Below are positions 24,741-33,050 of a stretch of 46,249 bases of DNA, piece by piece (within the stretch, counting starts at the first letter, position 1; each line of letters opens with the position of its first letter). The DNA is taken from the NCBI GenBank assembly GCA_003246365.1, contig QKAN01000194.1, positions 1 to 46,249 of the forward strand, in the 5' to 3' direction. A program made the translations under genes and the position numbers. This DNA comes from Clostridia bacterium (lineage in GTDB: Bacteria > Bacillota > Clostridia > Christensenellales > CAG-138). The notes beneath the pieces are model-generated. The model saw only the letters and a program-made list of their open reading frames with translations. It was not told where the DNA came from and did not search any database.

Positions 24741-27680
24741 TTACAGTTTTCCTTGCGCCGTAACGGTGGTAAATGTGCGGAGCGTATGCTGCATGCGTTT
24801 TTGCTTGAGCAACGGCAGCATATAGCGGACGATCTCCACGCGCGTAATACCCGTCAGCTCCATGAGCATTTCGGAGGCATCGCGGATGGATGGGCTTTCA
24901 TCGAACACGACTTTAATCGTGTCTTCCCCCGTCAGCGTGATGCGAATCAGGCGCGTAAACGGCGTTTCGATAAAGTGCGCGATGATGTTGAGCGAGATTT
25001 CACCCGTTTCGCTCTTCTCCGTTTGAACGGCAAAGCGCGCTTCAAACTCGTCTCCGCGCTGCGTCAGCCGCGCGGCGGTATATCCGTTTTCCGTCAGCGT
25101 AAACCGGTGTCTGTGCGCGCCTTCTTCCATTTCGACCGCAAGCGAACCACCCTCACCGCGCGAAAACACAATTTTGTCCAGCCCTGCGGTAAAGTTGTTG
25201 TGCACGCTTTGCAGGATAAACGGAAACAGGCCGCCGATATTTTTTTCGAAGGAATACACGCGTCCTTCCAAACGCGAAATGAATTCTTCCAGCGGTACGC
25301 CTCTTTTTTCCGGGTCGAACAACGGCGCGTGATACCGCGCGCTTAGCGTTGCAATCGTTGTTTTCAGCGCCTCTTCCCCGCGCAGATCGTGCTGCAATGC
25401 GCCATCCTCAGCCGAATCCAGCGCGGCTGTTACCTGATCCAATACGCCGCCCTGCGCAAAGAGGCGGGACGTGCCGCTAAAGAGCACAACCAGCGCGTTT
25501 TGATCCGGCAGAGCGAGCATATATTGCCCGAATGCACCGTTAAAGAGAAACGCGCCTTCCTTTGCTGTCATCCATATCTGATGTCCGTAGCCATAGGTGA
25601 TCTCACCGTTCGGGGTGTCGATCTGTGCGCTTGTCGCTTCTTCGATCCAGTGTTCCGAAATCAGGCGAACCGGACCATCGGACGTATGCCAAACACCTTT
25701 GTTCAAATAGAGCTGGCCGATTTTCGCGACGCTTTCCGGCGTCAGTGAAAGCCCCCAACCGCCTTTTTCGGTGCCGTTCGGGCAGGTTTCCCAGTAATAC
25801 GATTCGATGCCGAGCGGCCCATAAAGCCGCGGTTCCAGATATTCCGTCAGTGATTCGCCCGTTTTTCGCCGGACGATCGCCGCAAGCATATAGGTGTTCA
25901 TGGAGTTATAGTCAAACGCGCTGCCTGGCGCAAATTTTGTGTGCGCATGCAGAAACTCCCGCTCCCAGTCCGCGCCCATTGCGGAACCCGCCTCGTTAAA
26001 ATACGAACCGGTGCTCATGTTGAGCAGCATGCGGACGGTCATGCGCTGCGCGGGATGCGATTCGCTCTCCGGCGCCTTGTCGTAAAAGATATCGCAAAGC
26101 CGCTCGTCCAGCTCCAGCAACCCCTCCTCAACCAGCATACCGATGGCGGTTGAGGTAATACTCTTGCTCAACGAATAGAGCTGATGCGGCAGAAGGCTGT
26201 CATAGGGCGCCCAGTTTGCTTCGGCAATCACTTTGCCGTTTCTCAAAATCATGATCTCGTGCGCGCAGGCAGCCTCGTCCCCGTGGATGGAATCCAGCAG
26301 GGCGTTGACCGCGCGGGAGGAGATTCCCTCCGCTTCCGGCGTGCTGCGCGGCAGAGGAAACGAATCGGGGTTCGGCTGAAAGGCCTGTTTTTGTGAGCGG
26401 AATCCGTAGGCATATAGATGCTGCGTGTCCTGCGTTAAAAACTTCCAGATCATGTCCATCGCGCGCTTTTCGAGCGTTAGATCGACTTTATCCATCTCCT
26501 TGCGGAAGATACCGCGCTTGCGCTTAATCGCCGCGCGCTCCATTCCCGCGAGTGCCTCATACCGCGCGCTGACGCGCTCTACGACCGCATCCCAGGAAAC
26601 CGGCGCAATTGCGCGCGCCTGCTGTCGCATCCTCATCTGCATATCCGAGTCGAGCAAATACCGCTCGATCGCGTCCGCCATGCTCTCCACCGTGTCGCCG
26701 CAGGTCAGCCCGTTGACGCCGTTTGTGATGAGTTCGCCCGGCACGCTTCCCGAAATCACGAGAGAAGGCGTGCCCTGCACCGCCGCCTCGCGCACGACGA
26801 GACCCGCACTGATGTTCTGCATCGGAAAAAGACACAGCGCGCTCTCGGCATACAAGCCGCCGAGCAGCGCCTCGTCCGCAATTTGCCCAAGAAACCGCAC
26901 TTTGCCGATTAGTCCCAATTCCGTTGCAACGGTGCGCGCATGCTTTTCGTCCGGCCCGCGTCCGGCGAGCAGCAATTGAAAATTTACCCCGCGCTGACGC
27001 AACAGCGCCGCCGCTTCAAACACGCGCGGCAGGTTTTTCTGCCGATCCAGACTGCCGGCAAAGAGCAGCGCAGGCGCACTGGTGAGATGGAACGTTTCCC
27101 GCGCGCGTTTTCGCGCATCCTCCCCAACCGCTTCCTGTTCCGTGCCGTTGTCAAACACCTCTATATTTCCATCAAATCCCCGCTCATAGAGAAACGACCT
27201 CGCCTCTTCAGTTGCGGTCCATATCTCATCGCAACGGCTGAAAAAATCAAACGCAAAAAACTTGGCGATCTGGCTCTGCCGCTCATCTTCGATGTTCAAC
27301 AGATAATCGCGGATATATTTCGTATGAAATGTGCCAACCAGCGGCGCGCGGCTCTTGTCCGCAAGGCGAACCGCCTCTATTCCCGCAGAACCGGGGCTAT
27401 GCGCATGCACAACGTCAAACGAATGCGCGTTGACGCGCGCGAGATAATGCATATCCAGCGGCGCCATAGCCGCCTTCATCTGCCCGCCGGGAATGTTCAG
27501 CGCGACATAGTCGAGTATCTCAAACGGATACTTGCCGCGATACCCCTGCGTAATCATCGGCGTAACAACATACACCTCGTGTCCCAACGCAGAAAGGCCG
27601 CGCGCATATGCGTTCGCGACGCGGCTGACCCCGTCATGAACGGGGAGAAAGGAATCGGTGCACTGCGCAATTTTGAGCAT
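24741..27680 (-). CDS. Fusion of GT4 glycosyltransferase and beta-lactamase-type serine hydrolase
   Basis: A single 979-residue frame joins two enzymes. Residues 1 to about 385 form a GT-B glycosyltransferase of family GT4: the glycine-rich start near DGVSR (16-20), HAHSPGSAG (92-100), GTFHTKY, the donor segment FAGSLDRQKNLPRVFEA (208-224) and an E-x7-E-like region at VVREAAVQGTPSLV. It resembles diacylglycerol glucosyltransferases. A charged linker (about 385-440) leads to a beta-lactamase/PBP-like hydrolase (about 445-815) with the nucleophile Ser503 and Lys506 (SLSK) and Tyr591 in FDYNSMN. The last 165 residues form a further domain without a motif I know. No signal peptide is present, so the hydrolase should be cytoplasmic. 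The ATG follows CGGAGGA. Substrates unknown. Confidence 0.88.
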   Translation of the reverse strand: MLKIAQCTDSFLPVHDGVSRVANAYARGLSALGHEVYVVTPMITQGYRGKYPFEILDYVALNIPGGQMKAAMAPLDMHYLARVNAHSFDVVHAHSPGSAGIEAVRLADKSRAPLVGTFHTKYIRDYLLNIEDERQSQIAKFFAFDFFSRCDEIWTATEEARSFLYERGFDGNIEVFDNGTEQEAVGEDARKRARETFHLTSAPALLFAGSLDRQKNLPRVFEAAALLRQRGVNFQLLLAGRGPDEKHARTVATELGLIGKVRFLGQIADEALLGGLYAESALCLFPMQNISAGLVVREAAVQGTPSLVISGSVPGELITNGVNGLTCGDTVESMADAIERYLLDSDMQMRMRQQARAIAPVSWDAVVERVSARYEALAGMERAAIKRKRGIFRKEMDKVDLTLEKRAMDMIWKFLTQDTQHLYAYGFRSQKQAFQPNPDSFPLPRSTPEAEGISSRAVNALLDSIHGDEAACAHEIMILRNGKVIAEANWAPYDSLLPHQLYSLSKSITSTAIGMLVEEGLLELDERLCDIFYDKAPESESHPAQRMTVRMLLNMSTGSYFNEAGSAMGADWEREFLHAHTKFAPGSAFDYNSMNTYMLAAIVRRKTGESLTEYLEPRLYGPLGIESYYWETCPNGTEKGGWGLSLTPESVAKIGQLYLNKGVWHTSDGPVRLISEHWIEEATSAQIDTPNGEITYGYGHQIWMTAKEGAFLFNGAFGQYMLALPDQNALVVLFSGTSRLFAQGGVLDQVTAALDSAEDGALQHDLRGEEALKTTIATLSARYHAPLFDPEKRGVPLEEFISRLEGRVYSFEKNIGGLFPFILQSVHNNFTAGLDKIVFSRGEGGSLAVEMEEGAHRHRFTLTENGYTAARLTQRGDEFEARFAVQTEKSETGEISLNIIAHFIETPFTRLIRITLTGEDTIKVVFDESPSIRDASEMLMELTGITRVEIVRYMLPLLKQKRMQHTLRTFTTVTAQGKL

Positions 27681-27759
27681 AGCTTAACATCCTCCGGTCT
27701 CATTCTAGCACAGCGCTTGTATATTCGTCACCGCATGCAATATGACGCTTTCGTGAAAC

Positions 27760-27788
27760 TTTACGGCTGGTGCCCGCTTGTATATAAT
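27760..27788 (+). promoter_or_regulatory. Promoter for the 27821-28849 gene
   Basis: TTTACG (27760-27765) and TATAAT (27783-27788) are separated by 17 bases, about 33 bases before the start codon. Confidence 0.6.
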
Positions 27789-27820
27789 ATTACCATTCAT
27801 ATATCAGGGGGGACGATACG

Positions 27821-28849
27821 ATGGAGACTCAGTTCGATTCGCAGCAAACGTTATCGGATTTCTTTGCGCCGAGTAAACGCTTGCGCATCTGGCGCATCAT
27901 ACTTGCCGCAATCACCAGTATTATGGTCGTCGGCGCGGCATACTTCTTTACGCTGCCAAAGCCTGATCCGGAGATTTTGTCATATTCCACACCCAGAAAC
28001 AGTTATGTCTATCTGGATCTGCAACTGCTCTCGGACTGGATTTACGACGTTTCCGGAGATGAGGATTATACCCTTTATGAGGCAATGGATGCAGACGGAA
28101 ATTGGTTTATCCTGTCGATGAGCGACAAAACCTACAACACGCTTTCGACATATGTGGATGCTTACAACGCATATTTTACGGATGATTATATGTACTACAA
28201 TTATCCGGAACCAACGCGGTTGACCGGCATGACGCGCTATATTTCCAGCGAGGACGTTTCCCAGCTCGCGACATACTACTCCGTAACCGAATCCGAAGTA
28301 ACGGATTTCTTCGGCTCGTTTTATCTGGATGTGGGCGCAAGCAACCTATATGAAAACGCAATCATCTTTGTCGTTTTCGGCGTAATATTCGGCCTTCTGA
28401 CGCTGGCGCTGTTTTTGCAGAGTGCAACAATTCAACGCAACTATAAAAAGAGCGATTTGCGGCTTTACGAACTCGGTTTGCTGGACGACGCAGAAGCGCA
28501 GTTTTCTTCTCCGGACAATATCCGCTTCAGCAAGGCGCGTCTGGTTCTTTCCAAAGACTTCGCTTTCAGCGGAACAACCGGTTGGGTGCTGCCTTATGAG
28601 GACATCGGTTGGCTATACCAGCGCAAGCAGCGCAGCTATGGCGTTACCGTTGCAACGCATCTTGTTGCAGGCCTCGTAAACGGCAAAACGGTCTACCTTG
28701 CCAGTCGTGCCGTCAACGACGATCTCGTTGTGCAAACGGCGCAGGCGACACTGCGGAAAAATCAAAATTGCATGGTCGGATATTCGTATGACAACATGAA
28801 ACAATATCGTCTGCGGGTGAAAGAATATAAACTGGCTCATCCGAAATGA
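27821..28849 (+). CDS. Two-pass membrane protein of unknown function
   Basis: A 342-residue protein I cannot assign to a function. It has a cytoplasmic N-terminus, a transmembrane helix at about residues 22-46, an acidic and Tyr/Asp-rich external domain (about 50-175), a second helix (about 180-203) and a cytoplasmic C-terminal domain of about 135 residues. The C-terminal domain (ARLVLSKDFAFSG, VLPYEDIGWLYQRK) resembles small PH-like domains seen in uncharacterised Firmicute membrane proteins; this is an impression. The start follows a GGGGGG-containing site and its own promoter. It is divergent from the glycosyltransferase fusion and ends at a bidirectional terminator. Confidence 0.85.
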   Translation: METQFDSQQTLSDFFAPSKRLRIWRIILAAITSIMVVGAAYFFTLPKPDPEILSYSTPRNSYVYLDLQLLSDWIYDVSGDEDYTLYEAMDADGNWFILSMSDKTYNTLSTYVDAYNAYFTDDYMYYNYPEPTRLTGMTRYISSEDVSQLATYYSVTESEVTDFFGSFYLDVGASNLYENAIIFVVFGVIFGLLTLALFLQSATIQRNYKKSDLRLYELGLLDDAEAQFSSPDNIRFSKARLVLSKDFAFSGTTGWVLPYEDIGWLYQRKQRSYGVTVATHLVAGLVNGKTVYLASRAVNDDLVVQTAQATLRKNQNCMVGYSYDNMKQYRLRVKEYKLAHPK

Positions 28850-28862
28850 TGCGCATTCATCA

Positions 28863-28890
28863 AAAAGAGACGGCATAGGCCGTCTCTTTT
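28863..28890. terminator. Bidirectional terminator between the 27821-28849 gene and wecE
   Basis: AAAAGAGACGGC (28863-28874) pairs perfectly with GCCGTCTCTTTT (28879-28890) around a four-base loop. Confidence 0.9.
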
Positions 28891-28905
28891 GTCTGCTTCT
28901 ATAGA

Positions 28906-30048
28906 TCAATTTTTCTGATAAAAATCGTATACTGCGTTGATTACGCGGTCGGTCTGCTCTTCCGTCAGGCCGTAAAACATTGGCAGGCGCAAGAGCCGTT
29001 CGCTTTCTTTGGTTGTGTATTCGTCTGTTCCGTCGAATCGGCCGAATTTAAGTCCCGCGGGCGCGGAATGCAGCGGTATATAATGGAACACCGCGCCAAC
29101 ATTCGCCGTTTCGCCAAGATAGTGGATCAGTTCCGACCGCTCGTGGATGTCTTTTGCTTTGAGGTAGTACATGTGCGCGTTATGGCGGCACGAATCGGGA
29201 ATCACCGGACGCTCCACACGCCCGCGCTCTTCCAGTGCTGCAAACGCCGCATGATAGCGGTTCCAGCTTCCCATGCGGTCGTCATAGATTTTGTCCGCGT
29301 GTTCCAACTGCGCCAGAAGATATGCCGCGTTGAGTTCGCTGGGCAAAAAAGACGAGCCGATATCCGTCCAGGTATATTTGTCCACCTGTCCGCGCAAAAA
29401 GCGCGAGCGGTCTGTGCCCTTTTCGCGCACGATTTCCGCACGCTCGATAAACTGTTCATCCGAAAAGAGCAGCGCGCCGCCCTCTCCCATGCTGTAGTTT
29501 TTTGTTTCGTGAAAGCTGAAGCACCCCATCTGACCGATGGAGCCGAGCGCGCGCCCTTTGTAAGCGCTCATTACGCCCTGCGCCGCGTCCTCAACAACGA
29601 GCAGATTGTGTTGCTTTGCCAGTTCCATTACGGCATCCATTTCGCAGGCAACGCCCGCGTAATGCATCGGAACCAGCACTTTTGTGCGCGGCGTGATCGC
29701 GCGTTCAATCTTCTTTTCATCAAGGTTCATCGTGTCCGGCCGGATATCGACAAATACGATTTTCGCCCCGCGCAGCGCAAACGCGTTTGCTGTGGAGGAA
29801 AACGTATAAGAGGGCATGATCACCTCGTCGCCCTGCCCAACGCCGGAAAGGATAGCCGCCATATCGAGCGCGGATGTGCCGGATGTAGTCAGCAGTGATT
29901 TCTTTGCCCCGGTCATCTCCTCGAGTTTGCGATCGCAAGCCTTGGTCATACAACCGTCGCCGCAAAGTTTACGCGAGTCGATTACCTGTTCCAGATAGTT
30001 CTGCTCAATGCCGAGATACGGCGGAATATTGAACGGTACGCGCTCCAC
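28906..30048 (-). CDS. wecE: dTDP-4-amino-4,6-dideoxygalactose transaminase (WecE/RffA), DegT family
   Basis: WecE transfers an amino group from glutamate to dTDP-4-keto-6-deoxyglucose, making dTDP-4-amino-4,6-dideoxygalactose for cell-surface glycans. The 380-residue protein matches E. coli WecE closely from memory: KLCGDG near residues 27-32, MPSYTFSSTANAF (78-90), VEDAAQGVMS (152-161), the PLP lysine Lys183 in FHETKNYSMGEGG, GQVDKYTW and HYIPLHSAPAG. The start is GTG with GAGGTGG five bases upstream. No other nucleotide-sugar gene is adjacent, so it acts with enzymes encoded elsewhere, as an orphan gene under its own promoter. Confidence 0.93.
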   Translation of the reverse strand: MERVPFNIPPYLGIEQNYLEQVIDSRKLCGDGCMTKACDRKLEEMTGAKKSLLTTSGTSALDMAAILSGVGQGDEVIMPSYTFSSTANAFALRGAKIVFVDIRPDTMNLDEKKIERAITPRTKVLVPMHYAGVACEMDAVMELAKQHNLLVVEDAAQGVMSAYKGRALGSIGQMGCFSFHETKNYSMGEGGALLFSDEQFIERAEIVREKGTDRSRFLRGQVDKYTWTDIGSSFLPSELNAAYLLAQLEHADKIYDDRMGSWNRYHAAFAALEERGRVERPVIPDSCRHNAHMYYLKAKDIHERSELIHYLGETANVGAVFHYIPLHSAPAGLKFGRFDGTDEYTTKESERLLRLPMFYGLTEEQTDRVINAVYDFYQKN

Positions 30049-30115
30049 AAAGCCACCTCATAGATCATAATCCAAAATATATTTCCGGCGTATTTTTCAC
30101 GCAGGAAACGAGCGT

Positions 30116-30124
30116 ATTATATCA
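30116..30124 (-). promoter_or_regulatory. Extended -10 promoter for wecE
   Basis: On the minus strand TGATATAAT (30124-30116) is a full extended -10 element; no clear -35 is present. It lies about 68 bases before the GTG start. Confidence 0.5.
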
Positions 30125-30213
30125 TACACAACCAAAAAGAAACAGCCTTACCGCCAGCAAAGCCATTAATGCCCAATTTCACGTTGTGTTAACACCAGTT
30201 ACATCATCCTCTG

Positions 30214-30242
30214 TTGATTTATAAGCAGTAATAGTATATATT
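30214..30242 (+). promoter_or_regulatory. Promoter for the TetR gene
   Basis: TTGATT (30214-30219) and TATATT (30237-30242) are separated by 17 bases, about 64 bases before the GTG start. Confidence 0.55.
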
Positions 30243-30305
30243 TAATGAAGTCGCATTCTTTTTGCGCATTCAAGCGCTCATAATAATCATACGGAGGTCG
30301 TTTCT

Positions 30306-30872
30306 GTGGAACATAAAAAAATGGATCGCCGCGTTCGAAAAACCCGCATGCAACTGCGCGCAGGATTGACGCAACTCATGCGTGAAAAACCGATCAAGGA
30401 CATCACCGTGCGCGAACTTGCGCAGCTTGTTGACATCAACCGCTGCACATTCTATCTGCACTATCGCGATATCTACGATATGGTAGAGCAGGTAGAGCAG
30501 GAAGTGTTTGAAGAGTTTGAAGCGCTCGTCAACGCACACTCCACGCAGGAACTGCAGGAAAAGCCGATTTCGCTGCTGCTCGACCTGTTTGAGTTCTTCG
30601 CCGCCAACTCCGACCTTGGCGCCGCCTTCCTCGGCGGAAACGGGGATATGGCGTTTTTCAATAAACTGATCGCCCTGATTCGCGAACGCGTGCTGGACTT
30701 CTGGTTGCAGGAGCGAAAGAAGGACCCCGAACAGTTCGATTATTATTTCTCCTTCCTCGCCTCCGGTTTCATCGGCGTGGTGCGGGAATGGTTTGCGCGG
30801 GATATGCGCGAAACGCCCGCTGAAATGGCTGCGATGACCGAGCAGCTCGCGCTTTACGGTATGGGCCGCTAA
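30306..30872 (+). CDS. TetR/AcrR family transcriptional regulator
   Basis: A 188-residue DNA-binding protein. The N-terminal TetR helix-turn-helix is clear (about residues 10-58; ITVRELAQLVDINRCTFYLHYRDIYD lies within it), and the C-terminal ligand-binding/dimerisation half is helical and acidic. The C-terminal half resembles the group of Firmicute TetR proteins in which FYLHY is followed by a short linker and no known ligand pocket. The GTG start at 30306 is supported by GGAGGT seven bases upstream; the ATG at 30321 would be too far from it. The nearest downstream gene is ftsH, 95 bases away, and wecE is divergent. Its target is unknown. Confidence 0.9.
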   Translation: MEHKKMDRRVRKTRMQLRAGLTQLMREKPIKDITVRELAQLVDINRCTFYLHYRDIYDMVEQVEQEVFEEFEALVNAHSTQELQEKPISLLLDLFEFFAANSDLGAAFLGGNGDMAFFNKLIALIRERVLDFWLQERKKDPEQFDYYFSFLASGFIGVVREWFARDMRETPAEMAAMTEQLALYGMGR

Positions 30873-30967
30873 ACGCGATTCCCTGTTTTTCTTGAATTCA
30901 CGGTCGCAATGTATTCTGCATCATGTGCCCCTTTGTAACTTATAGAAAGAGATAACGTCAAAACGAC

Positions 30968-32824
30968 ATGAAAGAACATACACCATCTAAAAAACCGCTG
31001 TATTACTACGCGATTATTGCGATGATCGCGCTGTTGTTGTTGAATGCGTTTGTGTTCCCCTCCCTTCTGCAAAACGAAGTAAAAGAGGTTGGATACAACG
31101 AGTTCCTCTCCATGGTGGATAGCGGAGAGGTAAACGAAGTTTCCCGCGACGAAACGACGCAGACCATCACCTTTACCAGCGAAGAGAACGGCGAAACGAA
31201 ATACTATAAAACCGGTATCTGGCCGGACGACACACTGGTCACCCGTTTGGACGAAGCCGGCGTAGAATTCACCGCCAGCATTCCCACCCAGACTTCGCCG
31301 CTGATGACGTTTCTCATCAGTTGGGTGCTGCCGATTCTGCTGTTCGTCGGAATCGGACAGTTTTTGATGAAGCGCATGCAAAACGGCATGCCGGGCGGCA
31401 TGGGCAACGCGCTCGCCTTCGGCAAAGCCAACGCAAAGATTTATGTTGAAGCGCAGACGGGAAAAACCTTTAACGACGTCGCAGGTCAGGACGAGGCGAA
31501 AGAAGCGCTGCTGGAAATCGTCGATTTTCTGCACAATCCGGACCGCTACGCCAACATCGGCGCAAAGCTGCCCAAGGGCGCGCTGCTCGTCGGCCCTCCG
31601 GGCACGGGTAAAACACTCATGGCAAAAGCGGTTGCCGGAGAAGCGAACGTACCGTTTTTCAGCATTTCCGGTTCCGATTTTGTAGAGATGTTTGTCGGCA
31701 TGGGCGCGGCAAAGGTGCGCGATCTGTTTTCGCAGGCGGAGCAGAAAGCGCCGTGTATCGTATTTATCGACGAAATCGACACCATCGGCAAACGACGCGA
31801 GAGCGGACTTGGCAGCAACGACGAGCGCGAACAGACACTCAACCAACTGCTCACCGAAATGGACGGATTCGACGCGCGCAAAGGCGTCGTCATCCTCGCG
31901 GCGACCAACCGGCCGGACTCCCTCGACCCCGCCTTGCTGCGTCCCGGTCGTTTTGACCGGCGTATCCATGTGGAACTGCCGGATCTCAAAGGCCGCACAG
32001 ATATCCTCAAAGTGCATGCACGCGGCGTAAAAATTTCGGAAAACGTAGACTTCGAAGCGGTTGCCCGCGCAACGAGCGGCGCCTCCGGCGCGGATCTAGC
32101 GAACATCATCAACGAAGGCGCCCTGCGTGCCGTCCGCATGAAGCGCGACATCGTGGAACAAGCCGACCTTGAAGAAAGCGTAGAGGTCGTCATCGCCGGC
32201 TATGCGCGCAAAAACGCGGTCATCACCCCCAAGGAAAAACGCATCGTCGCTTACCACGAAATCGGCCATGCTCTGGTTGCCGCAAAGCAGACGGAATCCG
32301 CACCCGTACATAAAATTACCATTGTGCCGCGCACGAGCGGCGCACTGGGATACACCATGCAGGTGGACGAGACGGAACGCTACCTGATGACCAAAGAGGA
32401 AGCGGAAAATAAAATCGCCACCCTCACCGGCGGCAGAGCCGCGGAAGAGGTCGTGTTCGGCTCCATCACGACCGGAGCGAGCAACGACATTGAGCAGGCG
32501 ACGCGAATCGCCCGCGCCATGGTCGTGCGCTACGGCATGAGCGACGAGTTCGGCATGGTCACGCTGGAATGCCAGAGCAATCCGTATCTGAGCACGGACG
32601 GCGCCATGACCTGCTCTTCCAACACTGCTTCGCGCGTCGACGCGGAAGTGATTGCAATCATCGACCGCGCGCACCAGCGGGCAAAGCAGCTCTTAAAAGA
32701 AAACGAAGCCGCTTTGCATAAACTCGCGGCATATCTGCTTGAACGCGAAACCATAACCGGTGAAGAGTTCATGCAGCTGCTCAACGAAGTATCCCCCGCG
32801 GCACCTGCGCAGATCGAAGCATAA
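30968..32824 (+). CDS. ftsH: ATP-dependent zinc metalloprotease FtsH
   Basis: FtsH is a membrane-anchored AAA+ protease that degrades misfolded membrane and regulatory proteins. The 618-residue chain has a first transmembrane helix (about 12-31), an external loop, a second helix (about 113-133), Walker A GPPGTGKT (209-216), Walker [11 protein letters not shown], the second region of homology [21 protein letters not shown] in part, and the zinc motif HEIGH (430-434). The start has only a weak, distant purine-rich site (AAGAGA), so initiation may be inefficient. A strong terminator follows. It may be transcribed with the TetR gene, as I see no convincing promoter in the 95-base gap. Confidence 0.97.
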   Translation: MKEHTPSKKPLYYYAIIAMIALLLLNAFVFPSLLQNEVKEVGYNEFLSMVDSGEVNEVSRDETTQTITFTSEENGETKYYKTGIWPDDTLVTRLDEAGVEFTASIPTQTSPLMTFLISWVLPILLFVGIGQFLMKRMQNGMPGGMGNALAFGKANAKIYVEAQTGKTFNDVAGQDEAKEALLEIVDFLHNPDRYANIGAKLPKGALLVGPPGTGKTLMAKAVAGEANVPFFSISGSDFVEMFVGMGAAKVRDLFSQAEQKAPCIVFIDEIDTIGKRRESGLGSNDEREQTLNQLLTEMDGFDARKGVVILAATNRPDSLDPALLRPGRFDRRIHVELPDLKGRTDILKVHARGVKISENVDFEAVARATSGASGADLANIINEGALRAVRMKRDIVEQADLEESVEVVIAGYARKNAVITPKEKRIVAYHEIGHALVAAKQTESAPVHKITIVPRTSGALGYTMQVDETERYLMTKEEAENKIATLTGGRAAEEVVFGSITTGASNDIEQATRIARAMVVRYGMSDEFGMVTLECQSNPYLSTDGAMTCSSNTASRVDAEVIAIIDRAHQRAKQLLKENEAALHKLAAYLLERETITGEEFMQLLNEVSPAAPAQIEA

Positions 32825-32835
32825 TAGCCTGATTC

Positions 32836-32870
32836 AAACAGACGGGAAACATTCTCCCGTCTGTTTTTGT
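32836..32870 (+). terminator. Terminator of ftsH
   Basis: AAACAGACGGGA (32836-32847) pairs with TCCCGTCTGTTT (32855-32866), followed by a T-run. Confidence 0.9.
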
Positions 32871-32955
32871 TTGTCGGAAAATTCTTATTATTGGCGCATA
32901 TGTTCCGCCGAGTTTCGGAAAAATGTGAAAATATTGTGGAAGCGTACAGATACCC

Positions 32956-32984
32956 TTGAAAACAGCCCGAAAGCGTAGTATTCT
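32956..32984 (+). promoter_or_regulatory. Sigma-A promoter of htpG
   Basis: TTGAAA (32956-32961) and TATTCT (32979-32984) are separated by 17 bases. The expected start point (about 32991) falls inside the CIRCE operator. Confidence 0.75.
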
Positions 32985-32987
32985 AGA

Positions 32988-33014
32988 TTAGCACTCGGTT
33001 GATTCGAGTGCTAA
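32988..33014 (+). promoter_or_regulatory. CIRCE operator (HrcA-binding site) before htpG
   Basis: TTAGCACTC (32988-32996), nine bases, then GAGTGCTAA (33006-33014) is a perfect match to the CIRCE consensus. It overlaps the transcript start, so HrcA should repress htpG until heat shock. hrcA is not in this window. Confidence 0.97.
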
Positions 33015-33050
33015 TAACGATTCACAATTCTGCACGGAGGCGCACTTATC

